NCBI RefSeq assembly: GCF_030812595.1 | Contig: NZ_JAUSSZ010000016.1 | Coordinates: 30,885 to 94,884, forward strand | Source of the DNA: Arthrobacter bambusae | GTDB taxonomy: Bacteria; Actinomycetota; Actinomycetes; Actinomycetales; Micrococcaceae | DNA length: 64,000 nt | Direction of reading: 5' to 3' | In this document: positions 51,174 through 58,960 of the stretch, in pieces | How the letters are laid out: each line of letters begins with the position of its first letter | Position numbering within the stretch: position 1 is the stretch's first letter | The notes under the pieces: generated by a model | What the model saw: only the letters and a program-made list of their open reading frames with translations | Databases searched by the model: none | Told to the model about the DNA's origin: nothing | Made by a program: the position numbers and the translations under genes

Positions 51174-53234
51174 ATGCCCGGTCTGGATCGTCGACGTTTT
51201 CTTCAGCTCGCGGGAGCCGGTGCCGCAAGTACCGCGATCGCCGAATTGCTCGGCCAAAGCGTTGCCCGGGCTGCCGCAATCCCTGCCAACAGGGCCACGG
51301 GTTCGATCAAGGATGTTGAGCATGTAGTGATCTTCATGCAGGAGAACCGGGCATTCGATCACTATTTCGGCACACTGAAGGGTGTCCGCGGGTTCTCGGA
51401 TCCGCACCCAGCGATCCTGCCTAGCGGCAAGGACGCCTTTCACCAGAACAACGGCACGCGTGAGGTCCTCCCGTACCACCCGGCCGCACCAAACCTGGGC
51501 ATGCAGTTCATGGAGGATTTGGACCATTCGTGGAGGCTCACCCACGAAGCCTTTAATAACGGCAAGTACGACAAGTGGCTGCCTGAGAAGACCGACGCGA
51601 CCATGGCGTTTTACGAGCGCCAGGACATCCCGTTCCACTTTGCGCTGGCCGACGCCTTCACGATTTGTGATCAGTACCATTGCTCGGTCCTTGGCCCGAC
51701 CGACCCGAACCGCTATTACATGTACGCCGGAGGGGATGACCCGGACCGCAAGGGCGGCGGGCCGGACCTGTGGAACGATGAAAACGGGTACTGGTGGAGC
51801 ACCTACCCCGAGGAGCTTGAGAAGGCCGGCGTGAGCTGGAAGGTCTACCAGGACATCGGTGAGGGCCTGGACCCCGCGCACTATGAGGGCTGGACCGGCA
51901 ACCCCTACATCGGCAACTACGGTGACAACTCGTTGCTGTATTTCAAGCAGTACCAGGACGCGAAGCCCGGCACGCCGCTGTTTGAGAAAGCGCGGACCGG
52001 TACGAATGCGAAGGCTGGCGATGATCTCTTCCGGGTTCTCCGGGAGGACGTCTCTGGCGGCAAGCTGCCCCAGGTTTCCTACACCGTGGCGCCGGAGGCC
52101 TACACGGAGCACTCCAACTGGCCACCGAACTTCGGCGCCTGGTACGCCGCGAACGTCCTGGACATCCTCACCTCCAACCCGGATGTCTGGAGCAAAACGG
52201 CCGTGTTGTTCATGTACGACGAGAACGACGGGTTCTTCGACCACATCGTCCCTCCGCACCCGAACACGCCACAGATTCCCGGCGCGTCCACCGTCTCGAC
52301 TGCCGGAGAGTGGTACGACGGCACCCCGACCTTCTACGGCAGCAAGGACGTCCCTGGGCACTTCGGCCTCGGTGTGCGCGTACCAATGATCGTGGCCTCC
52401 CCGTGGAGCATGGGCGGGTGGGTCTGCTCGGAGACGTTCGACCACACCTCGATCATCCGATTCCTCGAAACCCGTTTCGGAGTGGCCTCGCCGAACATCA
52501 CCCCGTGGCGCCGCGCGGTCAGCGGCGACCTCACCAGCGCATTCGATTTCACCGCCACTGGCGGGGCTGCCCCGGCACTGCCCGACACCTCCGCCTATAA
52601 GCCCGCTGACCAAAGCCGCCACCCGAGCTATGTCCCGACGCCGCCGGCGGTGAACAGCATGCCTGCCCAGGACAAAGGCACGCGACCGTCCCGCCCGCTG
52701 GGTTACGCCCTCGACCTCGAGACGAAGATCCAGGCCGGCCAGCTCACGGCCCGTTGGACAAACCGAGGCACGCTGGGCGCGCACGTGCAAGTCCGCTCCA
52801 ACCTGCTGCCGGCAGCCCCTTACTCGTACACCATCGGGGCGTCGGCCGCACTGGACGCATCCTGGCCGCTCGGCGCCGAATACGACGTGCACATGCATGG
52901 GCCGGCTGGCTGGTACCGGCGCCTGGCGGGTACGACGGCGGCCGCGGACCTTCGCGTCACCGTCACCGCTGACGGCAAATCACCGCACGCGCAGTTCCGG
53001 ATCGAGAACACCGGCCGGGCAGCGGCAGCCCTGACCCTGAAAGACGCCTATGGCGCCGGTTCCCAGACGCTTTCGCTCAACCCCGGCCAGAGCAAGACCG
53101 TCATCATTCCGACCCGAGGTGGCTGGTACGACCTGACCATCACCTCCGCCGCGGATCCGAAGCTCATCCGCGTCCTTGCCGGCCGGATCGAGACCGGCCG
53201 GCCACTCACCAGCGATCCGCAGCTGGGCCGATGA
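51174..53234 (+). CDS. Tat-exported phospholipase C (acid phosphatase-like, non-haemolytic PLC family)
   Basis: The 686-residue protein starts with a Tat signal (RRRFLQLAG, residues 6-14, then an Ala-rich core). The mature region has EHVVIFMQENRAFDHYFGTLKGVRGF, the PLC N-terminal signature, DENDGFFDHIVPP, and FDHTSIIRFLETRFG. Two C-terminal beta domains (DUF756 type, residues about 500-680) complete the layout of Pseudomonas PlcN/PlcH-like phosphocholine-specific enzymes. It cleaves phospholipids outside the cell, probably to gain phosphate. GGAG precedes the ATG; an upstream extension is not used. No PhoP box could be identified. Confidence 0.93.
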   Translation: MPGLDRRRFLQLAGAGAASTAIAELLGQSVARAAAIPANRATGSIKDVEHVVIFMQENRAFDHYFGTLKGVRGFSDPHPAILPSGKDAFHQNNGTREVLPYHPAAPNLGMQFMEDLDHSWRLTHEAFNNGKYDKWLPEKTDATMAFYERQDIPFHFALADAFTICDQYHCSVLGPTDPNRYYMYAGGDDPDRKGGGPDLWNDENGYWWSTYPEELEKAGVSWKVYQDIGEGLDPAHYEGWTGNPYIGNYGDNSLLYFKQYQDAKPGTPLFEKARTGTNAKAGDDLFRVLREDVSGGKLPQVSYTVAPEAYTEHSNWPPNFGAWYAANVLDILTSNPDVWSKTAVLFMYDENDGFFDHIVPPHPNTPQIPGASTVSTAGEWYDGTPTFYGSKDVPGHFGLGVRVPMIVASPWSMGGWVCSETFDHTSIIRFLETRFGVASPNITPWRRAVSGDLTSAFDFTATGGAAPALPDTSAYKPADQSRHPSYVPTPPAVNSMPAQDKGTRPSRPLGYALDLETKIQAGQLTARWTNRGTLGAHVQVRSNLLPAAPYSYTIGASAALDASWPLGAEYDVHMHGPAGWYRRLAGTTAAADLRVTVTADGKSPHAQFRIENTGRAAAALTLKDAYGAGSQTLSLNPGQSKTVIIPTRGGWYDLTITSAADPKLIRVLAGRIETGRPLTSDPQLGR

Positions 53235-53261
53235 CCGGGGCGCAAACCGAAAGCCGTCGGC

Positions 53262-53813
53262 ATGGCGCCCCGACTCGAAATAAACGCGGCAAACGCAGAG
53301 CTCCTCCCGGCCGTGTTCGGTCTGGGCAGCCTGGCAGGCTCCATGGCCCTCATGATCGCTCCCCTCAGGGGATCCGCCGAAAAAGCGGTGATCCGGCTCG
53401 CGGCAGTCACCGGCCTAGCCTTCGCCGGAGCGGCGCTCGTTCCGTCGTTCCCTTCTGCGCTCGTAGCCTTTGGGGTGTCCGGGGTCCTCAACTCGTTGTT
53501 CTTCACCGCAGCACTTGCCGCGCGGGCCGAATTTTCATCCCCCAATGCCCGGGCACAGGTCTTCATCTGGACAGCAGCTCTCAAGGTCACAGCGGCCGCT
53601 GCGGGAACCGCCTTAGCGGGCGCAATCATCAGCCTTGACGCTCGACTCCCCCTCATAGCCGGCGGCGCCCTGGCCATCGCAGCGGCTGCGGCCGCAAGAG
53701 TGGAGACGCGCGGCGCCAGTCCGGAGTCCACGATCTTGCACGAGCTCCCCCGCGAAAACTGGCCTGTCGCAGGCATCACCCCGGCGGAGTCAGGACAGAA
53801 CGAATCCGCCTGA
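53262..53813 (+). pseudogene. C-terminal half of an MFS transporter (remnant)
   Basis: The frame encodes about 183 residues with five to six hydrophobic segments. FGLGSLAGSMALMIAPLRGSA, AAVTGLAFAGAALVPSFPSALVAFGVSGVLNSLFF and FIWTAALKVTAAAAGTALAGAIIS resemble helices 7-12 of an MFS exporter, including the GLGS/SG turns, but the first six helices are missing. The frame begins 27 bp after the phospholipase stop. It looks like a decayed or recombined gene; it could also be a short protein in its own right. No ribosome site of note. Confidence 0.6.
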
Positions 53814-54212
53814 ATCAGAACGGCGTAATCCCGGCCGGGAAAAGCTACCGGGACCAATTGGGCTCGGGCCACATTACTTCCTTTGGCCGGCATCGGCATG
53901 CCGGCTCCAGATATCTGCACTGTGGTGATCGGCGGGGTGTTCCTCTGTCCTGCTGGCGCGGTCACGAAGGGGCGCCGTTCGTGACGCGCGTGGGCAATGG
54001 ACCGGCCTGTGCAGGACCAGCTTACTGCCGGGTAGGAGCTCGTGCTACGTTTGACCGCAGTGACATTCTTACTTTCTCTGTGACCCAGAGTCGACGCAGC
54101 GGTTCCCGATCGCTTCCCTCGGAAGCGGTGATTCCGTGTGCCCTCGAAGGGGACTCCTTCGCGAGTTCCCCTGGCATCCGGCCCCTCACCGAACTCATCC
54201 CGAGAAGATCAC
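53814..54212. other. 399-bp intergenic region with two hairpins ahead of the pentapeptide gene
   Basis: No credible gene was found here. Near its right end lie two hairpins: CGCTTCC-CTC-GGAAGCG (54111-54127) and GGGGACTC/GAGTTCCCC with one bulge (54149-54171). They precede the start of the pentapeptide protein by 42 bp and may form its leader. A TTGACC hexamer near 54049 could be a -35 element, uncertain. Confidence 0.4.
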
Positions 54213-55085
54213 ATGCCCTTTACATCGAGCGACTCCGCCGCGCCCTTTTCACCTGCCCTTGGCCGGGAATCCCTGCGCCCTGATTGTGCCAGCTGCTTCG
54301 CGCTCTGCTGCACGGCCCTAGGCTTTTCCCGCAACGCCGACTTCGCCATCGACAAACCAGCAGGAACTCCCTGCAAGAACCTTGCCTCCGACTTCTCCTG
54401 CACCATCCACGAAAGCCTGCGCCCGCGAGGCTTCCGAGGGTGCACTGTCTTCGACTGCTTCGGAGCCGGCCAAAACGTCTCCCAGAACCTCTTCCAAGGA
54501 ATCAGCTGGAGAGCGGATTCAGCAAAAGCGACGAACTTGTTCCAGTCCTTCAATGTCGTCCGGCAACTCCACGAAATGCTCTGGTATCTGGCAGAAGCTA
54601 CCAGCAGGACCTTCGACCCGGACGTCTCGTACCAGGTCAACGAGCTCAGAATGACAATCGAAAGTGCGATGGCCGAAACGCAGCGGGTCCTCTCCCTGAA
54701 CCTTGGGGACCTGCACGCCCGGGTTCGGTCCGTACTGATGGACGTGAGCGAAGAAGTGAGGGCTTCATACCTTGCAACTGGTGATGATCACCTAGATGCC
54801 GCGATTGTCCCGGGAGCAGACCTCATGGGCAAGAATATGCGGTCCAGGTCGCTGTGCGGGGCAGACCTTCGGGGCGCGTATCTCATCGGTGCGGACCTGC
54901 GAGACTGCGACCTCTCAGGCGCAGACCTCCTCGGCGCGGACCTCAGAGACGCCCGTCTCGAAGGAGCCGATCTTTCCAGAACCCTCTATCTGGCACAGGC
55001 CCAGCTCAACGCAGCCCAGGGCGACGCCCACACGCGCTTGCCCTCGGACTTCAGCCGACCTCCTCATTGGCCTAAAAACAGCTGA
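54213..55085 (+). CDS. Cys-rich N-terminal domain fused to pentapeptide repeats
   Basis: The 290-residue protein has an N-terminal module with eight cysteines in about 60 residues (C25, C28, C32, C33, C54, C63, C77, C82), suggestive of a metal or Fe-S site. Next comes an alpha-helical middle (NVVRQLHEMLWYLAEATSR). The C-terminal part, about 200-255, has pentapeptide repeats in the A(D/N)LxG style (GADLRGAYLIGADLRDCDL), forming a right-handed beta-helix. Some such proteins mimic DNA and protect gyrase, but no such role can be claimed here. ATG at 54213 with GAGAAG upstream. Confidence 0.83.
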   Translation: MPFTSSDSAAPFSPALGRESLRPDCASCFALCCTALGFSRNADFAIDKPAGTPCKNLASDFSCTIHESLRPRGFRGCTVFDCFGAGQNVSQNLFQGISWRADSAKATNLFQSFNVVRQLHEMLWYLAEATSRTFDPDVSYQVNELRMTIESAMAETQRVLSLNLGDLHARVRSVLMDVSEEVRASYLATGDDHLDAAIVPGADLMGKNMRSRSLCGADLRGAYLIGADLRDCDLSGADLLGADLRDARLEGADLSRTLYLAQAQLNAAQGDAHTRLPSDFSRPPHWPKNS

Positions 55086-55175
55086 AGAGAACATGACAGA
55101 GTCGTCCGGTAGTCGGTGGCTCCCCTGGTAGCGACTTGGCAGCCGTCACGACCCCGCCACCACGCGATTCGCCTG

Positions 55176-55940
55176 TCAGCCCGCGCCCTGCGGCTCCATC
55201 GCCTGGGTGCCAATCGCCGTTAGCACTTCCAGGCGCGCTGCGTCCTCGGTGCCGGGTTCCGCGGTGTAGATCATGATGTGCAGGTCGCTGCCTGCGACGG
55301 CAAGGATGTCGCAATCCAGCGTGAGGTGTCCGACTTCGGGGTGGTCGATTGTCTTCCGCGCAGCGTCGTTGTGCCCCACAACAACTGACTTCCACAGCTC
55401 GGCAAACCTCGGACTGTTCCTGCAAAGGACTTCGGTTAGACTGTCGATTCCCCGGTCTGACGGGAGCGCGCGGCGGCAGCGCGAAGGTCGGCCACAAGCG
55501 CGCTTTCGAGGGCGCGGCGGGACTCGTCGGTGGAGCGGGCACGACCGGCCGGGCCGAGGAACTGCCGCCACACAGCGTTGCGCTCGTGGCCGCTCCATGC
55601 CGAGGGGTCATCCATGAGAGCCGCGTAGGCGGAGTTGGCACTCGGAAGTGTCCAGCGTGCGTCGAAAACGGCAACGGGTGCCCCTGAAAGCCTGTCTAGG
55701 GGCCGTTGAACGCTCGGGGTGATCCGGTCGGGCACCGTGTCGGCTCCGGGCGTCGTGAAACCAGCCAGCCGAAACAGGTGGGAGCGTTCCTCCCCGGACA
55801 GTCGAAGGGCCCTTGCCAACGCCTCAACGACGTGGGACGACGGATTCGCTGCCCGCCCCGTTCCAGCCGGGTGATGTAGTCCACCGAAATACCGGGCCCG
55901 GACGGCCCCACCGGAGGCTACTTCGACGCCGAAGGACACC
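55176..55940 (-). pseudogene. frameshifted XRE/MmyB-type transcriptional regulator
   Basis: Pieces of one protein are spread over three minus-strand frames. The helix-turn-helix end GISVDYITRLERG lies in one frame near 55890-55850. The next frame carries NPSSHVVEALARALRLSGEERSHLFRLAG and PVAVFDARWTLPSANSAYAAL up to about 55436. A third frame continues with TEVLCRNSPRFAELW and KTIDHPEVGHLTLDCDILAVAG to the stop at 55176. In intact MmyB-type regulators these segments are continuous, and the N-terminal thirty residues are also missing. At least two frameshifts are needed, so it is non-functional unless the sequence has errors. Confidence 0.8.
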
Positions 55941-56042
55941 TTCCTTGGTAACCCCGGTCACCAGAACCAATTTGATGATCAGACTGCATCGAAGCCAGTA
56001 GAACCCGGCGATCGTGGCGTACAGGCCTGTCTACCATTAGCT

Positions 56043-56561
56043 ATGGGCAGGAGAAACTTCCTCATTGAAGGGGGTTCCGCAACCGGGAAGACCTCCGTGT
56101 GCGAGGAGTTGGCGCGGCGCGGTTACCGCGCCATTCACGGCGATCGGGAACTCGCGTACCAAGGTGATCCGAAGACCGGGGCGCCGACGCCGGACGTCAC
56201 TGGTCTCGCCGTTCACGATCACCATCTTTGGCGGGTCGATCAGGTGAAGGAACTCGTCGCAGATCAGCGGGATGCGGTGACGTTCTTCTGTGGCGGATCA
56301 CGAAACTTCACCGAGTTTATCGACCTGTTCGACGGCGTCTTCGTACTCGAGGTCGACGCCGAAACCTTGACTTCCCGGCTCGACAACAGGCGGGACGACG
56401 AGTGGGGAGGACAAGGCCGGCAAATGGAACGGGACCTCATACTCCAGTTGCATCGCACAAAGGCGGACATTCCGCGAGGTGGCATCGCCATCGACGCCAC
56501 CGCTCCACTCGCGAATGTCGTCGACGAAATCCTGACATTGATTGCGTCCATCGAGACGTGA
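56043..56561 (+). CDS. P-loop (AAA/kinase-like) protein
   Basis: The 172-residue protein has a Walker A motif GGSATGKTS (residues 10-18) and TFFCGGSRNFTEFID as a possible Walker B region, followed by LEVDAETLTSRLDNR, in the style of small nucleoside or shikimate-like kinases. A hydrolase or kinase role is possible; the substrate is unknown. The terminal TGA falls within the left arm of palindromic copy D3 (56558-56602), as in the gene ending at D1. Confidence 0.78.
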   Translation: MGRRNFLIEGGSATGKTSVCEELARRGYRAIHGDRELAYQGDPKTGAPTPDVTGLAVHDHHLWRVDQVKELVADQRDAVTFFCGGSRNFTEFIDLFDGVFVLEVDAETLTSRLDNRRDDEWGGQGRQMERDLILQLHRTKADIPRGGIAIDATAPLANVVDEILTLIASIET

Positions 56562-56602
56562 GATCTCAGGCCTTTCGCCTGCTCAAAAGGCCGAAAGCTC
56601 AC
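56558..56602. repeat. palindromic element family 2, copy D3 (45 nt)
   Basis: Left arm GTGAGATCTC and right arm GAAAGCTCAC pair with two mismatches, with inner GGCCTTT/AAAGGCC perfect. The centre CGCCTGCTC differs from D1/D2 but spacing and total length are the same. It lies between convergent genes and supplies the stop of the P-loop gene. Confidence 0.85.
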
Positions 56603-56610
56603 GCCTCACG

Positions 56611-57189
56611 CTATGTCGCGGCTTGACGCGCCGCGGCCTCGATCCGGGCCCGGTGCCCGGCCCATTCTTCGGCGTTTCGCTGCGATAGATTCAGGTCCCC
56701 GGGCCCCTTCCCCGCCGAACCGTCGATAAGCTCACGAAGTATGTCGGCGTGCCCCAGGTGCTGGGCCGTTTCGACGCACATGTGCACCAGGATCTGATGG
56801 AGCGTCACGCGGCGGCGTTCTTCGGACCACCAAGGAACTTCCCCGGGAGCGTCGAGCGGGAGCGATTCGATGGTTGCATCGCTGTGCTCGGCCGAGAACC
56901 GGTGCAGTTCGATGATCTCTTCCCTGCTCTCCTCCGGCCGAACCCACAGGTCCGCGTCGGCCTCGGCGTCGTCCGCGAACCACGGCAGATCCCGGCCGCT
57001 GGGCCGGCCGAAGACCTCCCCGAAGTACCCAAGCTCCACACTGGCCACATGTTTGACCAGGCCCAGGAGGTTGGTGCCGGTGGGGGTCATGGGCCGGCGG
57101 ACATCGTACTCATCGAGTCCGTCAAGCTTGGCGAGCAGCTCCCCGCGACGAGCACGCAGGTATTTGAGCAGAATCCCTTTGTCATCCAT
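56611..57189 (-). CDS. DinB/DUF664 family putative metal-dependent protein
   Basis: This 192-residue member of the DinB superfamily keeps the histidines NLLGLVKHVASVELGYFGE and the C-terminal LHQILVHMCVETAQHLGHADILRELIDG. It is longer than its paralogue at 7506-7988 and has an extra polar C-terminus. The start at 57189 (MDDKGILLKYLRARRGELL) fits the family; a GTG/ATG in an upstream extension is not used. It is divergent from the reductase-like gene, 44 bp away. Confidence 0.88.
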   Translation of the reverse strand: MDDKGILLKYLRARRGELLAKLDGLDEYDVRRPMTPTGTNLLGLVKHVASVELGYFGEVFGRPSGRDLPWFADDAEADADLWVRPEESREEIIELHRFSAEHSDATIESLPLDAPGEVPWWSEERRRVTLHQILVHMCVETAQHLGHADILRELIDGSAGKGPGDLNLSQRNAEEWAGHRARIEAAARQAAT

Positions 57190-57233
57190 CCGGGCACTAT
57201 ACCCCTGCTGTCGCGGGTGTGTACCGTCGGTGC

Positions 57234-57791
57234 ATGGCAAAACTGATCTACTCGGGAATCATGTCCCTGGACGGCTACACCGCCGATGCCGACGGAAAGT
57301 TTGACTGGAGCATGCCCGACGAGGAAGTGCACAGCTTCGTCAACGACCTGGAGCGGCCAGTCGGCACCTATCTCTATGGCAGGCGGATGTACGAGATCAT
57401 GTCGGTATGGGAGGACATGGCCCTTTCCGGGGAGCCGCCGGTCATGCAGGACTACGCGCAGATCTGGCGTACCGCGGACAAGATCGTGTATTCCACGAGC
57501 CTGGAAAGAGCGTCTACTGCAAGGACGCGCATTGAGCGGGAGTTCGACGCCGAATCTCTCCGGACGCTGAAAGACGCATCAGAGCAGGACATGTCGATTG
57601 GCGGCACGGTCCTCGCAGCCCAAGCCATTAAGGCCGGCCTGGTGGACGAGTTCCGTCTCTTCCTCACGCCAGTGGTCGTCGGAGGAGGCAAACAGTTCCT
57701 CCCCGACGGCGTTCGCCTGACGCTTGAGTTGTTGGAGGAGCGTCGCTTCGGCAACGGCGTCGTCTACCTCCACTATGCCCGGCGGGCATAA
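57234..57791 (+). CDS. RibD/DHFR-fold reductase family protein
   Basis: The 185-residue protein begins MAKLIYSGIMSLDGYTADADG, typical of the RibD C-terminal/YyaP-YwjB family, with TYLYGRRMYEIM, IGGTVLAAQAI and LFLTPVVVGGGKQFLP further on. The fold binds NADPH and reduces pteridine- or riboflavin-like compounds; members of this single-domain group are of undetermined function. The ATG at 57234 lacks a strong ribosome site. The 126 bp to the next start contain nothing notable. Confidence 0.87.
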   Translation: MAKLIYSGIMSLDGYTADADGKFDWSMPDEEVHSFVNDLERPVGTYLYGRRMYEIMSVWEDMALSGEPPVMQDYAQIWRTADKIVYSTSLERASTARTRIEREFDAESLRTLKDASEQDMSIGGTVLAAQAIKAGLVDEFRLFLTPVVVGGGKQFLPDGVRLTLELLEERRFGNGVVYLHYARRA

Positions 57792-57917
57792 CCGCATCGC
57801 GTACGCCGCTGAAACAGAGCTGCCAGCCGCCGTCGGGCCCTCCCCGAAGCATGTTCAGCCGTCATGTGGGCGAAAGGATGCCTAGGTATCGCTGGACCGG
57901 CGGGTAACGTAAAGGGC

Positions 57918-58916
57918 GTGCAGTTGAGTCAAGCGTTGGTCAAGACCGCGGCCGGGTGGCTGCTCGGTCTGATGCTTGCCGTGGCCGCCGCGATCGTTTC
58001 CATCAACCTGGTGAGCAACTCCATCGCCAGCCCGCAGCAGCAAGTGCGCGATTACCTCTCCGCACTTCAGCAAGGGCACGGCGGGGAAGCCCTAGGCCTC
58101 CTGCACGCTTCCGTGCCCAACGCGAACGCCGCCATGCTGGACGGTACCGCCCTGCAGACGGCGGCGTCGAAGATCACCGATATCAAGCTCGGCAACGCCG
58201 AATCCCGCGGGGGCAACCGGGTGACGGTCCCCATGGACTACCAGATTGACGGCAAGCCGCTGCACTCGGACTTCCTGCTTGAGCGGACAGGCACCGAGTG
58301 GCTGTTCTTCGGCAAATGGTCCTTCGTGCCGTCATCCCTGCCGACGATCGAGGTCACGGCGGTGAACGCCAACGAAGCGAACCTGAATGGCGTCCCGGTG
58401 AACCTGCCCAATGGCCGCAACAGCTTTGCCGTGTTCTACCCGGGCCAATACGAAGCCAGCCTGACCGGCAAATACTTCTCGGCGCCAGCTACCAGCACGT
58501 CGGTGACTACGGACGCCCTGCCTCAGGCACCCCTCAACCTCCTGACAAAGCCCACAGACGCCATGATCAAGGTGGTGAGCGACAAGGTCAAGGAATTCCT
58601 GGACACCTGCGCCGCCGACGCGACCAAGCAGCAAAAACTCCAACCCGATTGCCCGTTCTACCACGTGACCAACAGCCGGGTGGTGGACGGGACCATCAAA
58701 TGGGAAATCACGGAATATCCCAAGGTCAGCATCGACCCCTTTAACGGACAGTGGGTAGTGGCTCCCCTCAACGGCAAGGCCAAGGTAACAGCCCGCGAAA
58801 TCGACCTATTCAGCGGGGCGGTCGGCGACCTCAGCGCCGTTCACGACTTCAGCTTCACCACTCGTCTGGAGATAGGCGCAGACACCATCACGGTCACCCC
58901 GCTGGTGAGCTTCTAG
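57918..58916 (+). CDS. membrane-anchored hypothetical protein
   Basis: A GTG start (57918) gives 332 residues with one hydrophobic segment near the N-terminus (AAGWLLGLMLAVAAAIVSINLV), which would anchor a long extracytoplasmic domain. The domain has two cysteines (LDTCAADA, QPDCPFY) and resembles tandem NTF2/TcaA-like modules: a first unit around residues 35-120 (ASPQQQVRDYLSALQQGHGGEALGLL) and a second around residues 180-330. I do not assign a function. It is convergent with the thioredoxin-NHL gene. Confidence 0.78.
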   Translation: MQLSQALVKTAAGWLLGLMLAVAAAIVSINLVSNSIASPQQQVRDYLSALQQGHGGEALGLLHASVPNANAAMLDGTALQTAASKITDIKLGNAESRGGNRVTVPMDYQIDGKPLHSDFLLERTGTEWLFFGKWSFVPSSLPTIEVTAVNANEANLNGVPVNLPNGRNSFAVFYPGQYEASLTGKYFSAPATSTSVTTDALPQAPLNLLTKPTDAMIKVVSDKVKEFLDTCAADATKQQKLQPDCPFYHVTNSRVVDGTIKWEITEYPKVSIDPFNGQWVVAPLNGKAKVTAREIDLFSGAVGDLSAVHDFSFTTRLEIGADTITVTPLVSF

Positions 58917-58960
58917 GCGCCCTCGCCACGCCAGCGTCACGCAGCCAGGGCAACCAGCGT

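Noticed and set aside
51111..52898. A 595-codon open frame on the minus strand
   Set aside because: Antisense to the phospholipase C gene, with Val/Arg/Gly-rich translation and no motif.
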